A stretch of DNA of 64,000 nt from Cyclobacteriaceae bacterium (GCA_013141055.1 JABFRS010000001.1:3093319-3157318), one strand, 5' to 3'. Positions 45,307 to 53,735 are shown, counted from the stretch's first letter. Notes: generated by a model not told the origin, from the letters alone. Made by a program: numbers and translations.

Positions 45307-46038
45307 CTAACGATAGAGAATCTGACAATTGGAGCAAAAGCATGTTAGTCTTTTTCCTTTTCCAATGTATTTTTTGACTAAAGGGATCTTGCATCTGGGA
45401 CAATCGCTTTTTTCATAGACCAGAAAATGCTTACTGAGTTCATTTATTTTTTTCCAGCGATAAAAATCAAAGCTGTAATCGTGCGCTTCTTTGATCATCG
45501 CTGTGACCTTGACGGGCGGTAGAGCGCCAACTCTTGATTCAGGATGAATTCTGGCGCGGAAGAGTGACTCATTTTTAATAATGTTCCCAACCCCTGAAAA
45601 AATACTTTGATCCAGCAGAACATCACAGACCATTGCCTTATCCAGTATTTTCAATGAATTCTTTGCTTTGCGGGAATTCCATTGGTGAGACATAATATCC
45701 TTTTCCCAATCATAAAAATCGGCAGGCAAACCTTCATGAAGAGTGATGATACAGGTGTAAAAATTTACCTCACCTTCTTTATATGCAAGCCGAAGTCGTG
45801 GGTGTGCTGCTTTTCTTTCGTTAAGACGGTAAGTTCCAAACATCATAAAGTGAATGCGAAGGAAGAATTTTGGAAAGCAGATCAGGAAGTGCTTTCCCCA
45901 ACTTTTCAGATCAGTGATACGGTTGCCAATGATCCTAACCATGTCAATTTTCGCATCGCCCGTGACCGAAATTATCTTCTTTCCCTTCAACTCTGATAAT
46001 TTTTCTTTAGCAATAAGAATGGAAGGGCCTTCGGGCAT
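45307..46038 (-). CDS. Fpg/Nei-family DNA glycosylase (endonuclease VIII-like)
   Basis: A 243-residue DNA repair enzyme. MPEGPS gives the catalytic Pro2 and Glu3. A lysine-containing beta segment (SWGKHFLICF) and a helix-two-turn-helix region (DQSIFSGVGNIIKNESLFRARI) follow. The C-terminal zinc finger has paired cysteines (CPRCKIPLVKKYIGKGKRLT then CFCSNCQ). It removes oxidised bases from DNA and cleaves the strand. It starts 1 bp before the stop of the DUF72 gene, so they are co-transcribed. Confidence 0.92.
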   Translation of the reverse strand: MPEGPSILIAKEKLSELKGKKIISVTGDAKIDMVRIIGNRITDLKSWGKHFLICFPKFFLRIHFMMFGTYRLNERKAAHPRLRLAYKEGEVNFYTCIITLHEGLPADFYDWEKDIMSHQWNSRKAKNSLKILDKAMVCDVLLDQSIFSGVGNIIKNESLFRARIHPESRVGALPPVKVTAMIKEAHDYSFDFYRWKKINELSKHFLVYEKSDCPRCKIPLVKKYIGKGKRLTCFCSNCQILYR

Positions 46039-46039
46039 A

Positions 46040-46789
46040 TCAATGAATTGATTGAATAATGGGTTGAGTACTTTTTGAATTGCTGATTTCCATTAACTGT
46101 GAGGCATTTGTGTAACCTGCTTCATAATAGGTATTATTAAAATAAACTGCATGAGATTTACAATGAGTTGGAAAGCTTCGATATATCTTCTGCAATTCGT
46201 TGATATTATAAGATGATTTGAAAAGTTCGGGATTGCCGTGAAGTCTGAGGTAGAATGAAGGAGATGTATGAACAAATGAAGTTTTCATTCCAGGAAAGTC
46301 AATATTGCAAAAAGTCAGGTTAGCATTTTCAAATGCCTCCGTTACCTTTTCATTCCACCAGGACGGGTGTCTGAACTCGACTACATTTCTTTGTTCATTG
46401 GGAATGTTATTAATAATTCTTTCGAGATTTTCTTCTGAATAGTGAAATGAGGGCGGAAGCTGAAAAAGGAAGTGCATTAATTTTTTTTGAAGACCTTCTT
46501 CGATTAAATCCTGAAAATCCAGAATGAGTTGCCTTGTTTCTTTAAGCTTGCTATAATGAGTGATGCTCTTGCTCATTTTAACAGAAAAGCAAAAATCGTC
46601 CGGAGTGCCAGTTGAATACTTCCTCAAACTTGCAAGAGAAGGTGTTTTGTAGAAGGCTCCGTTTAATTCAACGGTATTAAAAACCGAACTATAGTATGTC
46701 AGCCATTCTTTTGGCTGAATTCCTTTTGGATAGAATTTATTTTTCCAGGAAGGATAATAGTATCCTGAACATCCTATTTTATAGCTCAT
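46040..46789 (-). CDS. DUF72 (YecE-like) protein
   Basis: A 249-residue protein with the DUF72 TIM-barrel signature: KIGCSGYYYPSWKNKFYP, LTYYSSVFNTVELNGAFYKTP, FCFSVKMSKSITH, FLFQLPPSFHY, VVEFRHPSWW and FYLRLHGNPEL. The family's biochemical role is not settled. It lies between a DNA glycosylase and a DUF763 gene in one direction, with gaps of 1 and 47 bp, which suggests a shared operon. Confidence 0.92.
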   Translation of the reverse strand: MSYKIGCSGYYYPSWKNKFYPKGIQPKEWLTYYSSVFNTVELNGAFYKTPSLASLRKYSTGTPDDFCFSVKMSKSITHYSKLKETRQLILDFQDLIEEGLQKKLMHFLFQLPPSFHYSEENLERIINNIPNEQRNVVEFRHPSWWNEKVTEAFENANLTFCNIDFPGMKTSFVHTSPSFYLRLHGNPELFKSSYNINELQKIYRSFPTHCKSHAVYFNNTYYEAGYTNASQLMEISNSKSTQPIIQSIH

Positions 46790-46836
46790 TATGCTTGGTC
46801 TACTAAAAATATGCCAGCATTATTTGAGTGTTTGAT

Positions 46837-48060
46837 CTAGAATAGATCTAATTGAGAGTTGGGTTTAGGAGGTTTCGCTTTACCAAATACGGTCCGTCCT
46901 CCATAGAGATGTGAATCGTCCCTTTCCTTTTGCAAGAATTCATCAAATGACTTCGGATCTGGGTCAAAGCTATCTTCTATTATGCCTGTTATCAGGGAGA
47001 GATTTTTTATAGCTTCTTTTTTATCACTGTCTCCGAGCCTGGCTTTTTCAATGGAAGTTTTGAGGATGTCAATCGTCTGGTCGTACACTTTGGTGGGAAC
47101 CGGAAAAGGATGCCCATCTTTCCCTCCATGTGCGAAAGAGAACCGGGCCGGATCCTGGAATCTCGAAGGTGTTCCGTAAATGATTTCACTGACCAAAGCC
47201 AACGATTGGATCGTTCTTGGTCCAACGCCTTCCAATAGCAACAATGACTCAAAATCTTTTATTTCTCTGTCATGTGCCAGAACGAGAACGGCACCTAATC
47301 GTTTTAGATTGACGTCTTCTGCTCTGACATCGTGATGAGATGGCATTACAATTTTTTGAATTTCAGGCAGCATAAGTCCTGGATTTTCTTTCGTCATCTC
47401 CAGCATGGAAGCTTTAGCTGCGTTTGCATTAAGATCGACAAGGTTCAGAATTTCTCCCTGATTTTTTCCATATATGAAAGTATGAGGATTCTCAACGAAT
47501 GAAACTACTTTTTCTGAATGCCAATGATATCTTCGGGCCATTCCATTGAGGCCATTCATGCCTTGCTGAACGACTGCCCATTCACCTTCTTTAGTAACAA
47601 TGAAATTGTGCAGGTAAAGTTGAAAGCCGTCCTGAATAGCTGTGTTGTCAACTTTAGCAGTAAGCTTACTGTTACTCACCAGATCTAATCCTTTAAGTCC
47701 TGTCTTTTCTGATAGGGCGATAAGCTCTGAAGGAGTTTCCTTTGAATGTTTTCCCTTGCCACCGGCTATAAATATTCCTAGCTCTTTGAATTTTGGATTG
47801 ATGGAACGTTTTAAAGCGCCCATTACAGAGGTGGTTATCCCGGATGAATGCCAGTCCATTCCCAAAGCACATCCAAACGATTGAAACCAAAATGGATCGC
47901 TCAACCTGCTTAGCACCGCGGATCTCCCAAACTCCAGAACAATTGATTCTATAATTGCTCCCCCCAGCAAACTCATTCTGTTCGCCAGCCAAAGAGGAAC
48001 TTTACCATAGTGCAGGGGTAAGTCCGCGTACCGTCTGTTGTTAAAATATAGTTTTGGCAT
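46837..48060 (-). CDS. DUF763 protein
   Basis: A 407-residue soluble protein with the DUF763 opening (YADLPLHYGKVPLWLANRMS, then LGGAIIESIV), a conserved Cys/Trp region (FGCALGMDWHSSG), AGGKGKHSKETPSEL, a helix-hairpin-helix-like segment (FESLLLLEGVGPRTIQSLALVSE) and FSFAHGGKDGHPFPVP. The HhH-like stretch suggests nucleic-acid contact. The family occurs in archaea and scattered bacteria and has no established function. Its neighbours (DUF72 and Fpg/Nei) hint at DNA metabolism or stress. Confidence 0.9.
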   Translation of the reverse strand: MPKLYFNNRRYADLPLHYGKVPLWLANRMSLLGGAIIESIVLEFGRSAVLSRLSDPFWFQSFGCALGMDWHSSGITTSVMGALKRSINPKFKELGIFIAGGKGKHSKETPSELIALSEKTGLKGLDLVSNSKLTAKVDNTAIQDGFQLYLHNFIVTKEGEWAVVQQGMNGLNGMARRYHWHSEKVVSFVENPHTFIYGKNQGEILNLVDLNANAAKASMLEMTKENPGLMLPEIQKIVMPSHHDVRAEDVNLKRLGAVLVLAHDREIKDFESLLLLEGVGPRTIQSLALVSEIIYGTPSRFQDPARFSFAHGGKDGHPFPVPTKVYDQTIDILKTSIEKARLGDSDKKEAIKNLSLITGIIEDSFDPDPKSFDEFLQKERDDSHLYGGRTVFGKAKPPKPNSQLDLF

Positions 48061-48122
48061 TCCCGTAAATTACAAAACGGGTAATAAAAAAGTTCTTTGT
48101 CGGTGTGCTTAAATGTATAGAG

Positions 48123-48554
48123 TTATTTTTTATACCGAATGAGGTTTTCAACGTTGGTAACTCCGGCTATGGATTCCGCCAGGTCTTCTGCCCTTCTTTT
48201 ACTGACTTTATCCATTACTGTTCCTGTCAGGAGCACTTCACCGTTTACTACTTTAACAGTAATATCTGATGAGTCAATGTGCGAGTCCTGAGTAAGTTCT
48301 TCGTTGATATCTTCTTCTATTCGGGCATCGGTGCGTTTATAGCCTTTGGGTCCTTTTCCTTTATGAGAAGTTTTTGGAGCAGTGCTGTGCTCACCCCATG
48401 AATGTTGGGCAGCCTCCTTACCAGAACTTTTGCTTTCGTGTTGACCCTCTTTTTGATAAGTAGGGTAATGATCTTCCCAAGATGTGTAGTGGACGCTATT
48501 ATCTTTATTGACCTTACTCCTTGAGTGTTGGTTTGTAGTGGATAAATTTTTCAT
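48123..48554 (-). CDS. BON-domain protein
   Basis: A 143-residue soluble protein. Residues 1-~75 are polar and probably disordered (NQHSRSKVNKDNSVHYTSWE, SSGKEAAQHSWGEHS). The bridge GKGPKGYKRTDARI is followed by one BON domain (DINEELTQDSHIDSSDITVK, VVNGEVLLTGTV, IAGVTNVENLIRYKK). It is the short paralog of the gene at 44328. A perfect CTGTG-GG-CACAG dyad lies ~75 bp upstream (48629-48640). Confidence 0.88.
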   Translation of the reverse strand: MKNLSTTNQHSRSKVNKDNSVHYTSWEDHYPTYQKEGQHESKSSGKEAAQHSWGEHSTAPKTSHKGKGPKGYKRTDARIEEDINEELTQDSHIDSSDITVKVVNGEVLLTGTVMDKVSKRRAEDLAESIAGVTNVENLIRYKK

Positions 48555-48682
48555 AAGTATCAGGATAATATATATCCAACTACCTTAAAAAAATTATACC
48601 AGTTTTGAAATTGTCGAGGAAACATTAACTGTGGGCACAGGTAATGATATATACGTAAAAGAAAACTAAAAAATGTTTTATC

Positions 48683-48778
48683 CTATTGGAACAGTTCCAG
48701 CCTGCTAACGATGTGCAGACTTATAACTATCAGGGTTAGTCCTAATCCAATCATTAAAGTTAAAGCCCTTCCGTTCAT
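48683..48778 (-). CDS. candidate 31-residue membrane peptide
   Basis: ATG to stop encodes MNGRALTLMIGLGLTLIVIS followed by LHIVSRLELFQ, one hydrophobic helix with a short polar tail. It starts 7 bp after the stop of the 51-residue frame upstream on the same strand, like the second gene of a pair. Too short to assign. Confidence 0.4.
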   Translation of the reverse strand: MNGRALTLMIGLGLTLIVISLHIVSRLELFQ

Positions 48779-48785
48779 AACGATA

Positions 48786-48941
48786 CTATTTTATGATAGT
48801 TACCTCTTCGTGAGATGATTCAGAACGTGGTGAAGACATTTTGATGATTGCTGTACCAAACAATGCGAGGGTAAGCATAAATACGATGGTGAACTTGGTG
48901 ATAGGTTTCATAGCGTTGGGTTTTGTGTTGTTGCTTGACAT
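48786..48941 (-). CDS. candidate 51-residue single-pass membrane peptide
   Basis: ATG preceded by AGAAAG encodes a Lys/Asn-rich N-terminus, one hydrophobic helix (FTIVFMLTLALFGTAII) and a polar acidic tail (SSPRSESSHEEVTIIK). The amphipathic arrangement and clean start make it a plausible small stress peptide. A TATAAT sequence lies ~10 bp upstream. No family recognised. Confidence 0.5.
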   Translation of the reverse strand: MSSNNTKPNAMKPITKFTIVFMLTLALFGTAIIKMSSPRSESSHEEVTIIK

Positions 48942-49087
48942 CTTTCTATTATAGTGCCATAATGAATTTGTGCCTAAATGAACTTTAAATGCACTTTTTT
49001 AAAAGAATCATATCGTAAGAAATGATCGGAGTTGGGTAAAATATTCCTCATTCTCTCTGCGATTATAAGCATGACGACATGATAATG

Positions 49088-49105
49088 TACTCCACCGCAT
49101 GGCAT
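49088..49105 (+). promoter_or_regulatory. TACTCCACCGCATGGCAT motif upstream of the YtxH gene
   Basis: Shares CCACCGCATGG and flanks with the inverted-repeat site at 40880-40903. It lies ~50 bp before the YtxH start, immediately upstream of AGTATTTTGATAAC, which may contain the -7 region. Confidence 0.4.
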
Positions 49106-49153
49106 AGTATTTTGATAACTATTAATCGAATTACAACTAAAACTAAAATCGAT

Positions 49154-49432
49154 ATGAAAAATTCCGCTAACATTTTCCTGGGCATTCTGGGAGCCGCAAC
49201 TGCAGGAGTGATCATCGGGATGTTAATAGCTCCTGAAAAAGGTGAGACTCTTCGTGGTAATCTAAAAGGAACAGCATCAGATCTTGCAAAAAGACTTGGT
49301 GATTTGATTGCCTCTGGCAAAGATCATTATGATGAAGTAAGATCTACTGCTATGGATGAAGCAAATGATTTTAAGAACGAACTAAGAGCAGAAGCAAACA
49401 ACGCTTATAAGAAAGCAAAAGCTTCTATCTAA
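49154..49432 (+). CDS. YtxH-domain small membrane protein
   Basis: A 92-residue protein. The ATG at 49154 is chosen over a start 25 codons earlier because it opens the classic YtxH sequence: one membrane helix (IFLGILGAATAGVIIGMLIA), PEKGETLRG, and a long charged helix. YtxH proteins are general-stress proteins of unknown mechanism. It is followed closely by a holin-X-type gene and a coil protein, a trio repeatedly found together in Bacteroidota. Confidence 0.85.
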   Translation: MKNSANIFLGILGAATAGVIIGMLIAPEKGETLRGNLKGTASDLAKRLGDLIASGKDHYDEVRSTAMDEANDFKNELRAEANNAYKKAKASI

Positions 49433-49507
49433 GATTTCTTGAACAATAAGATTACAGCAAGGTGGGAATTTTCCTGCCTTGCTAATTTCTTAACCGGCGA
49501 AACCCCC

Positions 49508-49849
49508 ATGGACGAATTAAAAACCAAAGCTGAATCATTAACAGACCATGTCTCGGATTACGTAGAGACATATTTCAAGCTCACTGTATTAAATGCTACT
49601 CAGAAAGCTACCGGTGTTGCTTCCGTCAGTCTGATGGCGATTCTCATCACCTTTTTTCTGATGTTCGTTCTCATGTTTGGAGGATTGGGAGTAAGTATGT
49701 GGCTTGGTGAAACACTTGACGATCCGAAAGCGGGATTCTTTATCGTGGGTGGATTTTATCTGCTCTGTGCTATTATCATTATCCTCTTCAGAAAGAAGAT
49801 CATTTTCCCATATGTCAGAAATCAGATAATCAGAAAGGTTTATGAGTAA
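49508..49849 (+). CDS. holin-X (phage holin superfamily III)-like membrane protein
   Basis: A 113-residue protein. The ATG at 49508 is used; the TTG at 49439 would add a non-conserved stretch. A soluble N-terminal helix (ELKTKAESLTDHVSDYVETYFKL) precedes two membrane helices (SLMAILITFFLMFVLMFGGL and AGFFIVGGFYLLCAIIIILF) and a basic tail. This matches the putative actinobacterial holin-X family (DUF1469/PF07332). It overlaps the next gene by 8 bp. It is more likely a stress membrane protein than a true lysis holin, since no phage genes are near. Confidence 0.75.
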   Translation: MDELKTKAESLTDHVSDYVETYFKLTVLNATQKATGVASVSLMAILITFFLMFVLMFGGLGVSMWLGETLDDPKAGFFIVGGFYLLCAIIIILFRKKIIFPYVRNQIIRKVYE

Positions 49850-50210
49850 GATCCAGACATATGAAGACCTCGTAGCGGAACGTGAATCCCTTGAGAAGAC
49901 ATTGGCGATTCAGAAGGAGATCATCAGAGCCGACGTTGTTGAATTGAAAAAAGAACTGCGTCCTGCGAAAGATCTTTTGACCTTTTTAGCAAAGATCACA
50001 ACCAAAGACAAAAGCAATTCCCTTGTCTCTCTGGGAGTTGATCTTGTAGGAGATGTTTTGATTAAAAATCTCGTCCTGGCAAAGGCTGGTTGGATAACAC
50101 GCCTTATTGTTCCTTTTTTAATGAAAAACTACGGAACGAACTTCCTTACTAAAGGAGCGGGTGGAAATTTTTTACAGAAGATTTCTGACAAGCTACGTCG
50201 GGTAGCTTAA
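49842..50210 (+). CDS. hypothetical protein of the YtxH/holin-X gene group
   Basis: A 122-residue protein with an N-terminal coiled-coil-like helix (YEDLVAERESLEKTLAIQKE) and two moderately hydrophobic segments (~66-80 and ~85-97, AGWITRLIVPFLM). The ending is basic (ISDKLRRVA). It overlaps the holin-X gene and is evidently co-translated. Its TAA is directly followed by the stop of the convergent regulator gene, leaving no bases between. Function unknown. Confidence 0.75.
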   Translation: MSKIQTYEDLVAERESLEKTLAIQKEIIRADVVELKKELRPAKDLLTFLAKITTKDKSNSLVSLGVDLVGDVLIKNLVLAKAGWITRLIVPFLMKNYGTNFLTKGAGGNFLQKISDKLRRVA

Positions 50211-50630
50211 TTATCGAAGAGCTACAGAGGCAGTTTCAAACCAATACGCTTTCAACCTACTTACAACCTTCAGAAGATCTGAATAACTATCTGGCTTAAC
50301 CACGTAGGTATTAGCGCCCAACTCATAGCATCGGGCAATCTCTGACTCATTTTTAGTAGTAGTAAAAATCACCACAGGAATCTTTTTCAGGTGAGGGTGT
50401 TGCTTAATCTCTTTGAGCGACTCTCTACCGTCTTTTTTGGGCATATTGAGATCCAGGAGAATTACCCTTGGATAGACATTATTTTCGTCAGTCAGGATCT
50501 TCAAAAGATCAACGCCATTGTGAGCAAATACAACATCCAGTTGTAATCCGGTTTCCTTAAAAGCAGTTTCCAGCAATAATCTATCGTCACTGTCGTCCTC
50601 CGCTATTACTATGCTTCTGTTGTCCTGCAT
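50211..50630 (-). CDS. single-domain response regulator (Rcp1-like)
   Basis: A 139-residue receiver domain without an output: IVIAEDDSDDRLLLETAF (acidic pocket), VILLDLNMPKKDGRESL (phospho-acceptor Asp), VVIFTTTKNESE and NTYVVKPDSYSDLLKV. This extended Rcp1-type receiver usually works with a nearby histidine kinase. Here the CHASE3 kinase lies 53 bp upstream on the same strand and is the likely partner. Confidence 0.93.
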   Translation of the reverse strand: MQDNRSIVIAEDDSDDRLLLETAFKETGLQLDVVFAHNGVDLLKILTDENNVYPRVILLDLNMPKKDGRESLKEIKQHPHLKKIPVVIFTTTKNESEIARCYELGANTYVVKPDSYSDLLKVVSRLKAYWFETASVALR

Positions 50631-50683
50631 GGTTATATATACACTATGGCACCCAAGATACCACTGTTTACTCGATTTTGACC

Positions 50684-52063
50684 TTAAAGCGGAAAGTACA
50701 AAGTAAATGTTGCCCCTTCGTTAATTCCACCTGCAGCGGTAATAAAACCGTCATGATTTGCCATAATTCTCTGACAAAGGGAAAGTCCCAGCCCTTTCCC
50801 CTCGTACCGGTCAGATTGGCCATGAAGTTTCTGAAAGAGGATAAAGATCTTATTGGCATATTCAGATTCAAACCCAATTCCATTATCAGAAAAATTGATC
50901 ATCAGGTACTGGCGGTCTGGAGTAAGTAGTTCATTGCCATTATTTGATACTATTTCTGAATAGATAGTAATGTTTAAAGGTTCTTCGGGTTTCGAGAATT
51001 TTATTGAATTGTTAATCAATTCCTCAAAGAGCATTTCAAGTTGTTGCTTGTACCCTTTAATGATCGGTAAGGAAGTCTGGATGGTAAGGCTTCCCTTCTT
51101 CTCGTTCATTTTTTCTGAAAGTGCTGCCTGTGCTTTGGATATTGCTAATGAGAGATTCACGTCTGTTATTTTTCCATCAGGAGTGGCCAGACTTGTAAAT
51201 GAAGAAAGATCGGCCACCAGTTCTCTGACTCTCGCGGCATTTGCATCAACTCGTTTCAGGATTGCTAAAGCTTCTTCCGGAATCTCTTTTTCAAATTTTA
51301 TGATCAATGCATCGCTGAAGATCCTCATCTTCCGCAAAGGTTCCTGAAGATCGTGAGAAGTAACATAGGCAATTTGCTGAAGCTCGGCATTGGAACGATT
51401 CAATGAATGAAACTTACTCTCCAATAGATTTTGTGCAGCCGTACGATGTTTTAATTCCTGCATCAGAAGTACAAATGAGATCAGAGAAACCACAGCCGTG
51501 ATGGAAATGATTGCCTTGAAATAAGAAGGTGTTATTCTTTCAAATTCCAGTTTCTTTTTCGCCCGCTGAACAAGCAGCAGCTGCTCTTCAGCCAGGATGG
51601 TATTTACAATACTTCTGAACTTGTCCATTTTAACCTTGCCAGCTTTTAATCTTAAGGTCAATGCGTCGGGAGAGATGAATGGACTGATATTCAGAGTTTC
51701 CTCCATGATCTGAAGTTTCTCCCATGACACCTTGCGCAACGTGTCAATCATTTTACTTTCCAACGTGTTTTCAAATGCCAGCCCCCTAAGGCTGTCTATG
51801 GTTTTTGGAACCTGTGACCGCGCCTCTAGCAGGGGTTCCAGAAAAATGGAATCTTTAGTAAGTAAAAATCCGCGTTGTCCGGTCTCTGCGTCGATCACCT
51901 GGGAATGCATCTTTTGCACATTATTCATAACTACCTGGGTATGCTCGACCAGGGAAGAGTATTCTGAGTAGGAGGTGAGGCTATTATAAAGGAGCATAGA
52001 AAAGAATAGCAGCACCAGTAGCGAAAACCCAAAAGCAATGGAATAAAGCTGACTTTTTCTCAT
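50684..52063 (-). CDS. CHASE3-domain sensor histidine kinase
   Basis: A 459-residue membrane kinase. Membrane helices at ~8-28 and ~185-205 bracket a CHASE3 sensor (VIDAETGQRGFLLTKDSIFL). A short coil leads to HisKA with H237 (YVTSHDLQEPLRKM), then the HATPase domain (ELINNSIKFSK, DNGIGFESEYANKIF, GKGLGLSLCQRIM). The HDLQEPLRK type of kinase typically pairs with Rcp1-like regulators, and one follows directly. The signal is unknown. Confidence 0.94.
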   Translation of the reverse strand: MRKSQLYSIAFGFSLLVLLFFSMLLYNSLTSYSEYSSLVEHTQVVMNNVQKMHSQVIDAETGQRGFLLTKDSIFLEPLLEARSQVPKTIDSLRGLAFENTLESKMIDTLRKVSWEKLQIMEETLNISPFISPDALTLRLKAGKVKMDKFRSIVNTILAEEQLLLVQRAKKKLEFERITPSYFKAIISITAVVSLISFVLLMQELKHRTAAQNLLESKFHSLNRSNAELQQIAYVTSHDLQEPLRKMRIFSDALIIKFEKEIPEEALAILKRVDANAARVRELVADLSSFTSLATPDGKITDVNLSLAISKAQAALSEKMNEKKGSLTIQTSLPIIKGYKQQLEMLFEELINNSIKFSKPEEPLNITIYSEIVSNNGNELLTPDRQYLMINFSDNGIGFESEYANKIFILFQKLHGQSDRYEGKGLGLSLCQRIMANHDGFITAAGGINEGATFTLYFPL

Positions 52064-52098
52064 TTAGAACCCTTAATTGTGGAATTTTTTCTACACTT

Positions 52099-52106
52099 CA
52101 AAGTTA
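52099..52106 (-). promoter_or_regulatory. candidate Bacteroidota -7 promoter element TAACTTTG
   Basis: Exact match to TAnnTTTG on the minus strand, 36 bp before the CHASE3 kinase start. No clear -33 TTTG was found at the expected distance. Confidence 0.35.
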
Positions 52107-52264
52107 ATTTTTGCCCTGAGAAATAGACCAGGAGCACTGATTGTTTTGTTTTTGTTTGATTATCAAGCACTTAATTTTTAAAGTATCAATATCGTTGTTG
52201 CCCAAATTTTTCTGGCTTCTGCATTGCCTATTCCACGTCAAAGAAACCTATAAACCTCAGTGTT

Positions 52265-53671
52265 ATGCTAAAGCAAATTGGAACACAAAAGCAGCATTTC
52301 AATGTCTTACCACAGCAAATACAATTATTAAAATTATTTCACCTCACTACTCTTGAATTACAGCAACGTATTCAGGAAGAGTTGAATGATAATCCTTTGT
52401 TGGAAGAGGAGGTTAACGATGAAGATAAGCTTTCTGCCGAATCTTCTAAGGACGAAATACAGGAGTATCAGGATGAAGAGGAATATGCTTATGATGATAT
52501 TCCTGATTATAAATTAGAGCATAACAATTATCTCGCGGAAGATACTGCGCAAAGACCATTTGCAGAATTACATGATTTCAGAAAGGCATTGAAAGAACAG
52601 ATGTCTGTTCATTTATCCAATGAAAAGGAAACCATCATTGCAGAATTTCTGATTGATTCATTGGATGAACAGGGATTTCTTGATGCAGATGCCTCCTCCC
52701 TTGCAGATGACATTTCTTTCCAGAATCATATTGTAGTGGAAGCTGAAGAAGTTGAAAGAATGCGCCTTTTACTGCAACAAATCGACCCTTGTGGTATTGG
52801 CTGCAGAACTATCAAGGAGTTTCTTATTTTCCAATTGCAGGCAATGGAACAGGAAGATACTGTGAAGTATGGTATCAGCTTGCTTAGTGATCACTTCCAG
52901 GATCTTTCAAACAGGAACATGGAAAAGATCGCCAACAAGATTCAGATTTCTGAAGACGAACTTCGTGATGTTATCCGCCTGATCGCAACATTGAAGAGAA
53001 AACCCTTTACAGAACTACAATCTTCTGTTGCGGCTCCACACGTGATCCCTGATTTTATCATTACAGAAAATGATGATAAGCTGGAAGTATCATTATATCG
53101 TCAGCGTTCATCGACTTTATTCATTAATCAGTCGTTGACGAAGATGCTTGAGAAAGAAAAGAAGGCCGACAAGGCAACCGTAACATATCTTAAAGGAAAA
53201 TTAAATTCAGCACAGTGGTTTGTGGATGCTATCAAGCAGCGCGAAACAACTATGATGAAGATCATGACCGAGATCCTGAAATTCCAGGCAGACTATTTCA
53301 GAGAAGGTGATATCCGTTTTCTGAAACCGATGATCCTGAAGAATATTGCTGAGAAGATCGGAATGGACATCTCCACGGTGTCCCGCATCACCTGCAATAA
53401 ATACGCAGACACACCCTTTGGCACAATTTTACTGAAGAGCTTATTCTCAGAAGGTGTTGAGAATGAACAGGGTGAAATGATCAGTAACCGCGTTATTCAA
53501 ACTGCCATCGAGGAAGTTGTGAAAACAGAGGACAAGCACGCGCCTTATACTGACCAGCAGTTGGTGTCAATTCTCTCAGGAAAAGGTTTTGACATTGCTC
53601 GCAGGACGGTCTCTAAGTATCGTGAGCATCTTCAAATTCCGATTGCGCAACGTAGAGCTGCGTGGCGTTAA
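52265..53671 (+). CDS. rpoN: RNA polymerase sigma-54 factor
   Basis: A 468-residue protein with all sigma-54 regions. Region I (1-50) is the activator-interacting part (LPQQIQLLKLFHLTTLELQQ, then ELNDNPLLEEE). An acidic region II (~50-95) follows. The core-binding domain is at ~100-290 (QIDPCGIGCRTIKEFLIFQL). A helix-turn-helix region lies at ~355-385 (IAEKIGMDISTVSRITCNKY). The RpoN box is at 445-454 (ARRTVSKYRE). Sigma-54 directs transcription from -24/-12 promoters and needs an AAA+ activator; the NtrC-family gene 64 bp downstream provides one. Confidence 0.97.
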   Translation: MLKQIGTQKQHFNVLPQQIQLLKLFHLTTLELQQRIQEELNDNPLLEEEVNDEDKLSAESSKDEIQEYQDEEEYAYDDIPDYKLEHNNYLAEDTAQRPFAELHDFRKALKEQMSVHLSNEKETIIAEFLIDSLDEQGFLDADASSLADDISFQNHIVVEAEEVERMRLLLQQIDPCGIGCRTIKEFLIFQLQAMEQEDTVKYGISLLSDHFQDLSNRNMEKIANKIQISEDELRDVIRLIATLKRKPFTELQSSVAAPHVIPDFIITENDDKLEVSLYRQRSSTLFINQSLTKMLEKEKKADKATVTYLKGKLNSAQWFVDAIKQRETTMMKIMTEILKFQADYFREGDIRFLKPMILKNIAEKIGMDISTVSRITCNKYADTPFGTILLKSLFSEGVENEQGEMISNRVIQTAIEEVVKTEDKHAPYTDQQLVSILSGKGFDIARRTVSKYREHLQIPIAQRRAAWR

Positions 53672-53735
53672 AATAGGTAGTAATTTCAAGGAAGGAGTTT
53701 TAAATTAGACCTTTCGATTAACTCAATAACAAAGC

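Larger units (their letters stand above)
48555..49153. other. intergenic region holding two tiny membrane-peptide genes
   Basis: The 600 bp between the BON gene and the YtxH gene are AT-rich. They contain a CTGTG-GG-CACAG dyad (48629-48640), two short minus-strand reading frames (48683-48778 and 48786-48941) and the TACTCCACCGCATGG site at 49088-49105. Nothing else was recognised. Confidence 0.6.

Noticed and set aside
49439-49507. TTG start giving a longer holin-X-like protein
   Set aside because: The extra 23 residues do not resemble the family, and the ATG at 49508 follows with better context.
49508-49849. Prophage remnant suggested by a holin-like protein
   Set aside because: No endolysin, portal, terminase, tail or integrase gene is near; the YtxH neighbour points to a stress gene group.
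52141-52356. 71-codon plus-strand frame running into rpoN
   Set aside because: It overlaps the sigma-54 start in another phase and has no plausible start context; the sigma-54 frame begins with a clear region I.
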